Shown here one piece after another: positions 9,519 through 18,826 of a DNA stretch of 64,000 nucleotides (its first letter is position 1; the number at the start of each line of letters is the position of its first letter). The position numbers and the translations under genes are program-made. The DNA is from an uncultured Schlesneria sp. (GTDB lineage Bacteria; Planctomycetota; Planctomycetia; Planctomycetales; Planctomycetaceae), in assembly GCA_903904835.1 (NCBI GenBank), contig CAIVEI010000060.1, positions 1 to 64,000 on the forward strand, written 5' to 3'. Under the pieces are notes generated by a model. The model did no database searches. It saw nothing but the letters and a program-made list of their open reading frames with translations, and was not told where the DNA came from.

Positions 9519-10412
9519 TCAGCCGGCGGCTCGCATTTCCAATTCGACGGCGCTGACAGCGACGATGGCAATTCCTAATTTGTCGGCGAGCTCGATCACC
9601 TCGGGCTCGTCGAGAATGATCGTCTTGTCGCTTTCGATAGCCAGCACTCGACCACCCGATTCGTGCATGGTTCGAATGGTCTGCACTCCGATCGTGGGCA
9701 CGTCGAACCGCATGTCCTGTTTCGGTTTGGCCGCCTTGACGACAGTGAAGCCACCCCTTCGACAGAGTTCTGCCGACCGACGGATCGCCCGGTCAGTCCC
9801 TTCAATTGCCTCCACGGCAATGACTGCCATGTCGTGGACGATCACCGACTGACCAACGTCCAGTCGACCCATTTCTTTGGCCAATTCCCAGCCGAAGCGG
9901 ATGTCTCGCCATTGAGACTCCGTCGGCTTACGTTTCGTCAGGAAACCGTGTTTCACGAGTAGCTCCGGACAGTAATCGAGGGCGGAATCGAAGAAAATAT
10001 TATCGCGTTCAAATTCACGAATCACAGCAAGTAACAGGGTGTCATCCTTACGATCTCGTTTTGCGTAACAGAGCCACATGTGGATCGTTCGCCAGTCGGG
10101 CATTAACCGAAGTATTCGAAATGGCTGGAATAGAACTGTCTTTTCAATTTTACCTGCCATGACGACACGATTAATCCGCGCCTTCTTGAACAGGCTGATC
10201 GCTCGACCAACACGAGCCAGCGGCGCTTCAACGTAGGAATGACAGATTGTACGAAGTTCAGGTGGTGCCATTCCCATCACACCGACACCATAGACCTGGT
10301 GGCCCTGGTCTCTCGCCGCTTCTGCGAACGAAATCGGAAACCGACCGGCGCCAGCCAGTAGACCGACTCGACGTCCGCTCGTTTTCAATTCGCTGTCTGA
10401 GGCTCCGTCCAT
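9519..10412 (-). CDS. lpxI: UDP-2,3-diacylglucosamine pyrophosphatase LpxI
   Basis: Hydrolyses UDP-2,3-diacylglucosamine to lipid X in lipid A biosynthesis, replacing LpxH. The 297-residue length matches the family. VGLLAGAGRFPISFA at residues 16-30 is the typical LpxI opening, and KPKQDMRFDVPTIG (about 230-242) contains the Asp that is catalytic in characterised LpxI (Asp237 here). It lies about 80 bases downstream of lpxD on the same strand, so two consecutive lipid A enzymes are probably co-transcribed. This implies the host makes an LPS-type outer membrane. Confidence 0.92.
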   Translation of the reverse strand: MDGASDSELKTSGRRVGLLAGAGRFPISFAEAARDQGHQVYGVGVMGMAPPELRTICHSYVEAPLARVGRAISLFKKARINRVVMAGKIEKTVLFQPFRILRLMPDWRTIHMWLCYAKRDRKDDTLLLAVIREFERDNIFFDSALDYCPELLVKHGFLTKRKPTESQWRDIRFGWELAKEMGRLDVGQSVIVHDMAVIAVEAIEGTDRAIRRSAELCRRGGFTVVKAAKPKQDMRFDVPTIGVQTIRTMHESGGRVLAIESDKTIILDEPEVIELADKLGIAIVAVSAVELEMRAAG

Positions 10413-10495
10413 GGAGTCCAGGCCCTTCTATTCAATTCTTTAAATGGGAAATCTCATCCTGAGTTTCCGTGATATCGATTAATCGCTCGATACAC

Positions 10496-11587
10496 TTAAC
10501 CCGCAGCGCGCAGGCCATTCGCATCGGTTGGCACTTTCAATTTCTCCAGCTCTGCCACTAGAGTAGCAACTTGTTTTTCCAAATCCTTCAATTGATCTTT
10601 CATGTCAGGCAAACGCCGCATCGCAACCACGAGCCGCTTCTGTTCCATTTCATGAGTTGCTGGGGCACCGAGCCAGGTTTCTCCCGCCGGGACATCCTTC
10701 ATGACCCCGGCTTTGGCTCCAACAGTACATCCCGTATGCAACTGGGCATGGTCGCGGATTCCAACCTGGCCACCGAGGCGCACGTAATCGCCCGACCGGC
10801 ATGAACCTGCCATCCCCACTTGTGAAGCAAACACATTGTGCCGTCCCACTTCGCAGTTGTGTCCAATCATGACGAGGTTATCCAGCTTTGTTCCCTCACC
10901 AATCACGGTCGGACCGATCGCCCCGCGATCGACTGTCGCGCAGGCACCAATCTCAACATCATCGTGGATATGAACCGTTCCGAGTTGTGGGATCTTCTCG
11001 AACTTGCCTGAAGCAAACCGGTAACCGAAGCCATCAGCGCCGATAACCGCTCCGCTATGAATGATGACGCGACTACCCACGACGACGTCGTGGTATAAGA
11101 CGGCGTTCGCGTGCAATATTGTGTCGTTCGCAATCCGACAACCGGCTCCCACCACGACCCCTGGATGAAGATCACAATCCGAACCGATCACAACGTCTTC
11201 ACCAATGACAACACCCGCCGCCACATGACAATTCGATCCTAACTGGGCCGTCGGATGGATGTGCGCATGAGGGGAAATACTTCGCTCAGGCCGTTGGCGA
11301 ATCTTTCGAAACAGCGGCAATATCTTTTGAAACGCCGCTTGAGCGTCCGTGACGATAATCATCGAAAAACCGACAGGTCCCGTGAGCAACGCAGCAACAT
11401 TCCCCTCCATTATGACCGCACCGGCTCGACAATCTTTCAGTCGACTGACCTGACTACTGTTCATTACAAACGTGACGGCAGAAGGACCGGCTGCTTCGAT
11501 CGCGTTCGCATCGTCAATCGTGCGAGCCCTATCGCCGTGAATCAATCCGTTCAGCACAGCGGCCAATGTTTCCACCGATTCAGTCAC
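10496..11587 (-). CDS. lpxD: UDP-3-O-acylglucosamine N-acyltransferase LpxD
   Basis: Adds the N-linked acyl chain to UDP-3-O-acylglucosamine in lipid A synthesis. In this 363-residue protein an N-terminal uridine-binding domain (about 1-100) precedes a left-handed beta-helix of hexapeptide repeats (105-315). His243 in MIGHNCEVG matches the catalytic His239 of E. coli LpxD, and DGFGYR is the conserved acyl-pocket segment. A C-terminal coiled helix ends in KDLEKQVATLVAELEKLK, as expected for the ACP-binding trimer helices. It is upstream of lpxI in a probable two-gene operon. Confidence 0.94.
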   Translation of the reverse strand: MTESVETLAAVLNGLIHGDRARTIDDANAIEAAGPSAVTFVMNSSQVSRLKDCRAGAVIMEGNVAALLTGPVGFSMIIVTDAQAAFQKILPLFRKIRQRPERSISPHAHIHPTAQLGSNCHVAAGVVIGEDVVIGSDCDLHPGVVVGAGCRIANDTILHANAVLYHDVVVGSRVIIHSGAVIGADGFGYRFASGKFEKIPQLGTVHIHDDVEIGACATVDRGAIGPTVIGEGTKLDNLVMIGHNCEVGRHNVFASQVGMAGSCRSGDYVRLGGQVGIRDHAQLHTGCTVGAKAGVMKDVPAGETWLGAPATHEMEQKRLVVAMRRLPDMKDQLKDLEKQVATLVAELEKLKVPTDANGLRAAG

Positions 11588-11858
11588 GCGGCATCCTTTC
11601 CACGGAAGTCACTAATCGACACAATCACTCATGATTCAAGTACGATGTTTGTATCGGAAATTCGCAGAATCGGGCAAGACCGATCGACGACTGGCGATTT
11701 TACAAAAAATCGGCTATTTCTAGGATCACATAATTAAGTTGAATAAGAAGGGTTAGCGCTGCATCAAAGTGGTTTCTTGCAGTGTTGCGGTGCGGCTCTG
11801 AAAATCAACCCATATTTTGCTAACTTTTGATGAACTTTAAGCGTAAGGAGCCATCAAA

Positions 11859-12230
11859 ATGGCGGTGCGTGGCATTCGAGGAGCAACCAGCGTCGAAACG
11901 GATGTGGCTGAAGAAATTTTGTCAGCGACGCGGGAGTTGCTAAACGAATTGCTCAAATCAAATTCAATCGTCGAATTCGACGAAATCGTTTCTGCCATCT
12001 TCACGACCTCACCGGACCTGACATCCACATTCCCTGCCGAAGCGGCTCGTGCCATCGGCATGAAGCAGGTGCCGCTGCTTTGTGCGTCAGAAATCGCGGT
12101 CCCCAGCAGCCTGCCGCGCTGCATTCGAGTTCTGCTGCACATTAACACAGACAAGAAGCAGTCAGAAATTGTCCATGTTTATCTGCGAGAGGCGAAACGA
12201 CTTCGCCCGGATATGGCCAGCGCCCAATAA
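11859..12230 (+). CDS. aroH: Monofunctional chorismate mutase AroH
   Basis: Converts chorismate to prephenate for Phe/Tyr synthesis. At 123 residues it is the size of the trimeric Bacillus-type AroH enzyme. [11 protein letters not shown] carries the N-terminal Arg, [20 protein letters not shown] carries the Glu and Arg that contact substrate, and [14 protein letters not shown] carries the C-terminal Tyr and Arg. AAGGAG lies shortly before ATG 11859. It stands alone on the plus strand and converges with the DHPS-like gene 17 bases further on. Confidence 0.93.
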   Translation: MAVRGIRGATSVETDVAEEILSATRELLNELLKSNSIVEFDEIVSAIFTTSPDLTSTFPAEAARAIGMKQVPLLCASEIAVPSSLPRCIRVLLHINTDKKQSEIVHVYLREAKRLRPDMASAQ

Positions 12231-12247
12231 ATCGACGACGGGAATCG

Positions 12248-13660
12248 TTACTGACTTTTGGTATCGTCCAATTCGCCGGTCCGATGCTTCCGGCGCTTGA
12301 GCGCACTGATTTCATCGACTGAGAGAAATCCCCATCGAAGCGACTCGTCCTGAATATATTGCTTGCCGAGAGTCAGCGCCGTTCTCGCCTTGTTCAATTC
12401 CATCCCAAGATAGAACGCGTGTTCGGCAGTTAACGAGCCAACCGAGGCGTTCATCTGATCGAAGACTTCATAGGGGTCGGAACCGTGCCAGTAGCCGTCC
12501 CGGTTCATGAGATGGATCTGCCCACCTTCGGCGAAAACGCGAAAGTTAGGATCGGTCAATCGGCTGGCAAGTTGTCTCAATCCGTCCTCGCCGATGGTAC
12601 GAAGCTTGGGATCACGAAGCATGACAAGCTGACCCCCGAGATGTTTTGGAAGAACTCGATTTTCGATGCTATGCCGAACGAGACGACGAGCCAGATCAAA
12701 TTCGCGAATTGCCGTACGCCCCCAATTGATCACTTCCGTCGCTAGCACACTTCCGATCCTGAGTTCTTCGCATATTGCCGCCAGTAAGAAGTTGATCCCC
12801 GCACTGTCGACTTCGGTCAATTCCGTCAAATTACCGATCCCCATCATCATCGTGGCGGAGGGATAGCGGCGCCTCGTTTCATAATACCGCTGAAGAGACG
12901 CAGCAAAACCAAAACCGATTGGCTCGAGCACGGGATCAAGCCGAAAGGTTCGATGAGATTCCCGAAGTCGGCTGCAAGTTGCGTCCCAAGAGCCAATATC
13001 TCGTACCTCATCAGGTATCACCACGAACTCGACAGGAAGTCCGCACGCCCAGCCCACGTTCGAACCATTACAACTCAGAACCAGTTCAGCACCAGCCTCA
13101 ACTGCCGCTTCAACTTCCGACTGCTCAAAACTGTCGACGGAAACTCGAAAACCTTCCGATCGCAATTGTTTGACGGCCTGAGCAATCCCGGTCCACGACT
13201 CTCCAGGAATACAACCGAGATCGATCACATCCGCGCCCGATTGACGGTATGTATTCGCAATGCGCAAAAGTTCTTCGGCAGACAGTCGTGGCGCGTGGTT
13301 AATCTCGGCAAGGATTTCGATGGAATGGTCCACGAGCAACGGTGGAGGCCGCCCCCCACGACCAAAGAATTCCGGGAGATCAAACAAATCTTTTGGTCCA
13401 AGAGTGAACGGAACCCCAAATTGAGCGGACAATAACGAAAGATCGCCACCACACCAGCCAGGAAGAATGATTCGAGTGACACCCTCTGGAACCACAAGCT
13501 TCCGCTTCACCCAGTCAACATGCATTAATGCCGCGACCGAGATCCCCAGAACCGAGATCTCATATTCAAAGCCGACTCGTTCAGCTAACGGTCGCAAAAC
13601 TTCTTTGAGCGACGGTTCTGCCAGGCGACCTGTCACAAAAAGTATTCGTTCGCGCGACAT
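12248..13660 (-). CDS. Dihydropteroate-synthase-like protein (DUF6513/TIGR00284 type)
   Basis: A 470-residue protein whose central part (about 125-330) is a pterin-binding TIM barrel like dihydropteroate synthase (ILAEINHAPRL, SGADVIDLGCIPGESW, VSVDSF). It is preceded by an N-terminal Rossmann-like domain (ERILFVTGRLAEPSL) and followed by a DUF6513-like tail. In archaea and C1-metabolising bacteria this class is associated with making tetrahydromethanopterin-type cofactors, and planctomycetes are known to carry that pathway. The role here is inference. MSRERILF at 13660 is preferred over 13696. It is the last gene of a minus-strand run beginning with the HEPN gene. Confidence 0.8.
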   Translation of the reverse strand: MSRERILFVTGRLAEPSLKEVLRPLAERVGFEYEISVLGISVAALMHVDWVKRKLVVPEGVTRIILPGWCGGDLSLLSAQFGVPFTLGPKDLFDLPEFFGRGGRPPPLLVDHSIEILAEINHAPRLSAEELLRIANTYRQSGADVIDLGCIPGESWTGIAQAVKQLRSEGFRVSVDSFEQSEVEAAVEAGAELVLSCNGSNVGWACGLPVEFVVIPDEVRDIGSWDATCSRLRESHRTFRLDPVLEPIGFGFAASLQRYYETRRRYPSATMMMGIGNLTELTEVDSAGINFLLAAICEELRIGSVLATEVINWGRTAIREFDLARRLVRHSIENRVLPKHLGGQLVMLRDPKLRTIGEDGLRQLASRLTDPNFRVFAEGGQIHLMNRDGYWHGSDPYEVFDQMNASVGSLTAEHAFYLGMELNKARTALTLGKQYIQDESLRWGFLSVDEISALKRRKHRTGELDDTKSQ

Positions 13661-13722
13661 GGTGGAGACTACTGACCAGGGCAGTGACCAACCCAATCGA
13701 TGGTCGCTGGCCCCTGGTTTGA

Positions 13723-14652
13723 TTATTGAATGATGTTCTCTGAACCAGGTTCGTCGACCCGTGGAGTCTGTCCGCCTCGAAGAACACTGTTCCCCTTGAA
13801 GAGCGTTCTCTGATCGATTGGAATCGGATTCAACCAGTCCGACTCTTGAAATTGCCCGCTTTGAGCATACGCCGTCAACGCATTTTTGTAACAGGCCAGT
13901 TCAATTTGTTCGAGCGGAATACCTCGCTCTTCGGCCAGCTTCGCAGTCTTCGGAACGGCAAGTACGTCTGACTTTCCCCAGTCGGCTGAACTGTCGACGA
14001 TCACCCGGTCAGCCCCGGCAACTTTCAAAATATCGACCATCCGCGCGTTACCCATCTTGGTACCGGGATAGATTGTGAAGCCACACCAGTAACCGCGATC
14101 CAGAACTTCGCGATAAGTCTCTTCGTTATTGTGATCGATGATGACCATATGAGGAGCAATTCCATGCTCTTCAATGACATCCATCGTACGATACGTCCCC
14201 TGCTTTTTATTACGATGAGGGGTATGGATCAGAACCGGAAGTGCGACCTCTTTAGCCAGTTCAAGCTGCAACCGCAAAAACTTTTCCTCGGTCGCAGTCT
14301 GGTCGTCATAACCAATCTCTCCGATCGCCACAACCCCTTCTTTGGTCGCGAACAAGGGAAGCAGATCCATCACCTGTTCGGCCAGAGGTTCATTATTCGC
14401 TTCCTTGGAATTGAGACCAATCGTGCAGTAATGCCGAATTCCGAATTGAGCCGCCCGAAATCGTTCGAATCCCACAAGGCTCGAAAAGTAATCCTTGAAC
14501 GAACCAACTTCCGTTCGCGGCTGCCCCTGCCAGAACGCAGGTTCGATGATCGCCCTGACACCTGCCGCTGCCATCGACTCGTAGTCGTCGGTCGTTCGAG
14601 ACACCATATGAATGTGAGGGTCAATGTAGATTGCCACAGTTTTAAGATTCAC
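13723..14652 (-). CDS. TatD-family metal-dependent hydrolase
   Basis: A TIM-barrel amidohydrolase-like protein of 309 residues. DPHIHM (HxH at 13/15), GEIGYDD, LIHTPHR and IIDHNNEET provide the metal ligands typical of the TatD superfamily, and VDSSADWG supplies the late Asp. The opening DPHIHMVSRTTDDYESMAA resembles the divergent EboB-like TatD group more than TatD DNases. No other ebo genes are adjacent, so I do not use that name. It is only 16 bases downstream of the 243-residue unknown gene and 62 bases upstream of the DHPS-like gene, so it is probably in one operon. The substrate is unknown. Confidence 0.82.
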   Translation of the reverse strand: MNLKTVAIYIDPHIHMVSRTTDDYESMAAAGVRAIIEPAFWQGQPRTEVGSFKDYFSSLVGFERFRAAQFGIRHYCTIGLNSKEANNEPLAEQVMDLLPLFATKEGVVAIGEIGYDDQTATEEKFLRLQLELAKEVALPVLIHTPHRNKKQGTYRTMDVIEEHGIAPHMVIIDHNNEETYREVLDRGYWCGFTIYPGTKMGNARMVDILKVAGADRVIVDSSADWGKSDVLAVPKTAKLAEERGIPLEQIELACYKNALTAYAQSGQFQESDWLNPIPIDQRTLFKGNSVLRGGQTPRVDEPGSENIIQ

Positions 14653-14668
14653 TTTCTAGCTTACGATT

Positions 14669-15400
14669 TCAGATCACTGAGGCTTGAGTTACACTTTCAG
14701 CCGGCTCCGAGAGGAAGCGAAATCCGTGGAGTCCAAGCTTTGCAAATGTCCAGACCTCATTGGCGCTGAATTTCTTCGTTTGGCCATTGACGTCCCAGAC
14801 CAGCGTCATTCTTCCAATCTTATCACGCTCAAGACGCGCTCCCTCCGGGGCGGCAACGATCCAATCAAATCCAGTTTGTGCGGGGTATTCGACGGTTTGC
14901 CCGTCGCTTTCGAGTTTGACCGAATGTACGTTGTGTGGTTCCCACGACAGCAAGCCGACGCCAGGTGCTCCAGGGAACGACATTCCATAGATGGTGACAG
15001 GGTTCCCCTTCATTGATCCGTATAGATAAACCTCGTCGGCCTGAATACCACCAAAGTAAGGGATCTGGTCTCCCGTTAGCATCTTGCCTGAAAACCGCTG
15101 TTGATTCGCGAGTAACGCAAGCGCAACGGGGTGATTCACACCAATCAGCTTGATTTCGGAACTAGTAACCCATGCAACCCATTCGGCTTGGATTGATCGC
15201 AAGACCCGATTTACTCGTCCATAAGCTGCCAGAGCACCCTCTTCGTCAACAGCGGGTGCGACAATATACAGCGACCATCGGTCTTTCTCGGCAGGCTTCA
15301 CCCAGCAGGCAGCGCGGACCTCAAACCCCGCATCGCCAAGTCGGCCAAGCAGTCGCATTCCGTCTTCAATTTTATCTTCTACCAATATGACTGAATCCAT
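14669..15400 (-). CDS. Unknown protein, 243 aa, translationally coupled to a HEPN protein
   Basis: Not assigned to a named family. The first 100 residues (VEDKIEDGMRLLGRLGDAGF, RWSLYIVAPAVDEEGALAAY) resemble a short conserved domain I recall from many unannotated bacterial proteins. The remainder (100-243) is beta-rich (VNHPVALALL, ADEVYLYGSM, MTLVWDVNGQ). There are no membrane segments or signal peptide. Its start lies inside the 3' end of the HEPN gene (22-base overlap in another frame), which implies coupled translation, and its stop is 16 bases from the TatD-like start. It could be the partner or antitoxin of the HEPN protein, or simply a co-regulated enzyme. Confidence 0.7.
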   Translation of the reverse strand: MDSVILVEDKIEDGMRLLGRLGDAGFEVRAACWVKPAEKDRWSLYIVAPAVDEEGALAAYGRVNRVLRSIQAEWVAWVTSSEIKLIGVNHPVALALLANQQRFSGKMLTGDQIPYFGGIQADEVYLYGSMKGNPVTIYGMSFPGAPGVGLLSWEPHNVHSVKLESDGQTVEYPAQTGFDWIVAAPEGARLERDKIGRMTLVWDVNGQTKKFSANEVWTFAKLGLHGFRFLSEPAESVTQASVI

Positions 15401-15807
15401 CGGAACACCCCGTCTGGGTTATGACTGACCGCTTCGTACAATTGTTTGGCTTCAGCCTCCGACTTTTGTTCATAACGAGATGACTCTTTCCAATCTTTCG
15501 TCACTCCCCAAAAGTCCGAAAGTGTCAAATTCGCTCCGCAAGACTTGCCAAAAGCTGCTTCCAACCCTGCCAAAATCATGAGTTCTTCGAGGTCATGAGT
15601 CCAGCATTTAGCGAGTTTCTTCAGATATTCTTTGTCTCCGAATATTGCTGCCGACTCGCCCAAGTGTCGAAGAAGACACGCTTTGAGGGAGCATTCGATG
15701 ACATAACCACAAAGGTAAAAGGCACCGGTCCATCTCGCTTTTTCTAAAAGAACTTCGGCATCAACGAGTCTTGCTAATGCCAGTTCTTGAAGCTGAGTTC
15801 TGTCCAC
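15379..15807 (-). CDS. HEPN-domain protein
   Basis: A 142-residue all-helical protein with HEPN signatures: RWTGAFYLCGYVIECSLKAC (helix 2, about 26-45) and CWTHDLEELMILAGL (about 68-82). HEPN proteins are often RNases in toxin-antitoxin, abortive infection or CRISPR contexts. I do not see a clean Rx4-6H catalytic motif, so it may be a non-catalytic or binding version. It is the first gene of a four-gene minus-strand run and overlaps the next gene by 22 bases. No MNT nucleotidyltransferase is adjacent, which argues against a classical HEPN/MNT pair. Confidence 0.75.
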   Translation of the reverse strand: MDRTQLQELALARLVDAEVLLEKARWTGAFYLCGYVIECSLKACLLRHLGESAAIFGDKEYLKKLAKCWTHDLEELMILAGLEAAFGKSCGANLTLSDFWGVTKDWKESSRYEQKSEAEAKQLYEAVSHNPDGVFRWIQSYW

Positions 15808-15953
15808 GACATTACTTTCCGCACCCGGGTTAAGTCGTCAGGCTAATAATCTGATCTAAAGAAATTGTGGTTTCGCTTGCCTCACAGTGAATAATAGCCC
15901 GCGAACAATGACGAAAAAAGGATCTCTAAATCAGCCACTGAAACCGAATGAAT

Positions 15954-17162
15954 CTATTTCACCACAGAAAACTTGTGGACCGTCTTCTGGTGATAGGTCT
16001 CGCCTGGATTCAATCGTGTTGTGGGGAACTCAGGACGATTTGGTGAATCCGGAAAATGCTGAGTCTCCAGGCAGAAAGCTCCGTGCTTGACCGCGTTGCC
16101 GGTTTCCGGAGTCCCGGCAAGATGATTACCCGTGTAAAGCTGAACGCCAGGCTCTGTTGTTGAGATCTCCATCACGCGACCTGACTTCGGTTCGACAATC
16201 TTCGCCGTCGGGCGAAGCTGACCCGGCTTGCCGTTTACCACGTAACAGTGATCGTAACCACCGCCACCATTCACCGGTTGATCAATTCGTGCACCGATGG
16301 CAACGGGCTTCGTAAAGTCCATGCACGTTCCGGCAACAGCGGCGAGCTCACCAGTCGGAATCGAACCTTCATCAACAGGAAGATACTTGTCACAGAATAG
16401 CGTCAATTCATGATCCACAACGGTCCCATTGGCCGCTCCTGCAAGGTTCCAATAGGCATGGTTTGTCAGGTTCAGCACCGTCGGCTTTTTGTCGACGGTG
16501 GCTTCATAGTCGAGCGTCAGTTCGTTGTTGTCGTTCAGCGAATACGTCACAACGGTTTTGAGAGATCCTGGAAATCCTTCTTCGCCATCGGGACTTGTGT
16601 ACGTCAGCTTAACTCCGGCAACCTTATCATCTGAGAATGGTTCGGCCTTCCAGAGTTTCTTCATGAAGTGCTCTTTGCCCCCATGCAGATGATTTTCACC
16701 GTTGTTGACAGCTAACTCGTACCTCTCGCCATCGATCGAAAACTTCCCTTTGGCGATACGATTGGCGTATCGACCACAGATCCCACCAAAATAGGGACCG
16801 TTGATCAGGTACGCCGCCGGGTTATCGAAGTGCAGCGTCACGTTGGCGAACTTACCTTCACGATCGGGTACTTCCACCGAAGTAATAATTCCACCTCGGT
16901 TGATCAGACCGACTTTCATTCCGTTTCGGTTACGCAAGCTGAACGATGTGATTTCATTGCCATCTTCGGTCTGACCGAACGGTTCGCTTTGAACGGTGAG
17001 CATTGGTTCTTCCGCAGAGTTAGTTTCGTGAGCCTTGGTTGGATTGCTGGCGTGAGCACTAGGTGCTGCTGGTTTCGTCACTTTTCCCTCACACCCGATT
17101 ACTGTCAGCCAGCCGCTGAGCAACAACCCTGTCGCCAGCCGTCGAAACGGAGTTTTTATCAT
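15954..17162 (-). CDS. Aldose 1-epimerase (galactose mutarotase), predicted lipoprotein
   Basis: Interconverts alpha and beta anomers of aldoses. The mature part (about 60-402) has the family motifs GGICGRYANRIAKG, NNGENHLHGG (catalytic-base region), NLTNHAYWNL (second His) and GVQLYTGNHL, with the acidic general base expected near FCLETQHFPDSPN. Start M at 17162 (MIKTPFRRL) is preferred over the track start at 17258, because it opens a signal peptide ending in the lipobox VIGC. The enzyme is therefore probably lipid-anchored and periplasmic. The track extension overlaps only the upstream spacer. Its neighbour is a DUF1501 gene on the same strand. Confidence 0.92.
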   Translation of the reverse strand: MIKTPFRRLATGLLLSGWLTVIGCEGKVTKPAAPSAHASNPTKAHETNSAEEPMLTVQSEPFGQTEDGNEITSFSLRNRNGMKVGLINRGGIITSVEVPDREGKFANVTLHFDNPAAYLINGPYFGGICGRYANRIAKGKFSIDGERYELAVNNGENHLHGGKEHFMKKLWKAEPFSDDKVAGVKLTYTSPDGEEGFPGSLKTVVTYSLNDNNELTLDYEATVDKKPTVLNLTNHAYWNLAGAANGTVVDHELTLFCDKYLPVDEGSIPTGELAAVAGTCMDFTKPVAIGARIDQPVNGGGGYDHCYVVNGKPGQLRPTAKIVEPKSGRVMEISTTEPGVQLYTGNHLAGTPETGNAVKHGAFCLETQHFPDSPNRPEFPTTRLNPGETYHQKTVHKFSVVK

Positions 17163-17258
17163 CGTGCATGATCCTGATGGTTCGTGAAGTGGAGAAACTC
17201 GTTGAACCGTTATCTTGGGTTCCACCCGGCAGGGATGCAAGTCTCCGACAGGGAACAA

Positions 17259-18683
17259 TCAGACGAAAAGCTCTTGAACCGCCCGCCCCGCGAGTAGCTG
17301 ATGCGGACGATTCAGCGAATCGTAAAGAACAAGTTCCGGCGAAACACCAAGTGCATGATACATTGTCGCGACAAGATCATGCGGCGAGATCGGGTTTTCG
17401 CTCGGGTAAGCCCCCCGGTTATCACTCGCTCCATAAACCTGACCGCCAACTACGCCACCCCCTGCCATCAGGCCGCTGTAACAATAAGGATGATGCTCAC
17501 GTCCTGCGCTACCATTAATCACCGGTCCACGACCAAACTCGCCGACCCACACCACCAACGTTTCATCAAGTCGCCCCGTTGCCGCAAGGTCGTCCAGCAC
17601 GGCACTCAATGCCCGGTCCGCAGGCGGAATCAGGTCGTTCTTCAGCCGATTGAAGTTGTTCCCATGCGTGTCCCAGAAGTTCTGGCCATCGTTTTGCCAA
17701 TTGACCGAAACGAACGGAACCCCCTGGTCGAGCAACCGTTTTGCAAGTAATACACATTGTCCATGCGTGTTTCGTCCATACCGGTCTCGCGTTTCAGCGG
17801 TCTCTTGATCGAGATCGAATGCCCGACGTACTGACGACGATGTCAGCAATCCACATGCTTGCCGCTGTTGAGCCGAAAGTCGATCGGATTGGGCTGTCTG
17901 ATCAACGGATCGACGCTGAGCATCAATCGAAGCGAGTAAATTCTGTCGTCGAAGCAACCGATCCGGCGACTGGCCTTCAATCAGTGCCAACGATGGAACT
18001 TGCCAGCCTGGAACGTTCGGGTCACCCGACACCAGGAATGGATCGTACTGGCGACCTAACCAGCCGGAATGCTGACCGGGAGCCTGTCCGCCGGGAGCCG
18101 CAGGATGATATGCCATCCAGGGAAGCGTGACGAATGAAGGTAATGCACCAATCGATGGACGCAGCTTCGACATCACGCAACCGATATGAGGCGAATCACG
18201 ATCGCTTGGCGGGGCAGCATCGCTCTTGTTTGTCGGAGGAAGGTGGCCTGTCAAAATGGTGTGCCCGCTCGACAAGTGAGCCGGGTCGTCATGTCCCAGC
18301 GATCGGATCACCGCCAGCTTGTCGGCGCGCTGAGACAGCATGCGAAAATTCTCGGAAAAATCGATTCCGGGAACATTCGTCGCAATCGGCTTGAACGGAC
18401 CGCGAATCGTCTCGGGAGCAAGCGGCTTCGGATCAAATGTGTCAAGTTGACTTGGCCCGCCCCACATGAACAACAACAAACACTGTTTCGCCCGACCAAA
18501 ACCGTCGATCGATTCAAGTCGATTTGCGGACGGCGCATCGTTCGCCCGAAGAACCGACCCGGACGCCCAGCCCGCCGATCCAAACAAGCTCGCCTGAAGC
18601 AGTGTTCGCCGGGCGAACAGCGGCGGCAAATGGGATGACGACGATACAGGACCGGTGGGGACCATCATGACTGACCTGTGCAA
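17259..18683 (-). CDS. DUF1501 secreted protein
   Basis: Second DUF1501 protein of the window (474 residues). The leader FARRTLLQASLFGSAGWASG is Tat-like. Conserved motifs include MWGGPSQLDTFDPKP, WDTHGNNFNRL, VVWVGEFGRGPVINGSAGREHH and GLMAGGGVVGGQVYGASD. Several in-frame Met codons within the first seven residues leave the exact start open. It is about 96 bases upstream of the lipoprotein epimerase gene on the same strand, so co-transcription is possible. There is no PSCyt1/DUF1549 partner. The function of the family is still inferred. Confidence 0.88.
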   Translation of the reverse strand: MHRSVMMVPTGPVSSSSHLPPLFARRTLLQASLFGSAGWASGSVLRANDAPSANRLESIDGFGRAKQCLLLFMWGGPSQLDTFDPKPLAPETIRGPFKPIATNVPGIDFSENFRMLSQRADKLAVIRSLGHDDPAHLSSGHTILTGHLPPTNKSDAAPPSDRDSPHIGCVMSKLRPSIGALPSFVTLPWMAYHPAAPGGQAPGQHSGWLGRQYDPFLVSGDPNVPGWQVPSLALIEGQSPDRLLRRQNLLASIDAQRRSVDQTAQSDRLSAQQRQACGLLTSSSVRRAFDLDQETAETRDRYGRNTHGQCVLLAKRLLDQGVPFVSVNWQNDGQNFWDTHGNNFNRLKNDLIPPADRALSAVLDDLAATGRLDETLVVWVGEFGRGPVINGSAGREHHPYCYSGLMAGGGVVGGQVYGASDNRGAYPSENPISPHDLVATMYHALGVSPELVLYDSLNRPHQLLAGRAVQELFV

Positions 18684-18826
18684 CGGTCACATGATTCATT
18701 CATCGCGATCAGCATCCTTTGTGGAATGAATCGCGACCCGATACTCATGCGACCTGTTTAAGGCAAATTCCTGGCGGGACGTATTAGGCAGGCTTTATGC
18801 ATTGTGGCGTATCAACCAGGGGGACG

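Noticed and set aside
11255-11737. Plus-strand ORF of 160 aa
   Set aside because: Mostly antisense to lpxD, with irregular composition; a shadow.
13723-14652. Possible ebo gene cluster, because the TatD-like protein resembles EboB
   Set aside because: No EboA, UbiA-type, dehydroquinate-synthase-like or EboE/F genes are adjacent. The sugar isomerase/epimerase at 32 kb is too far away to count.
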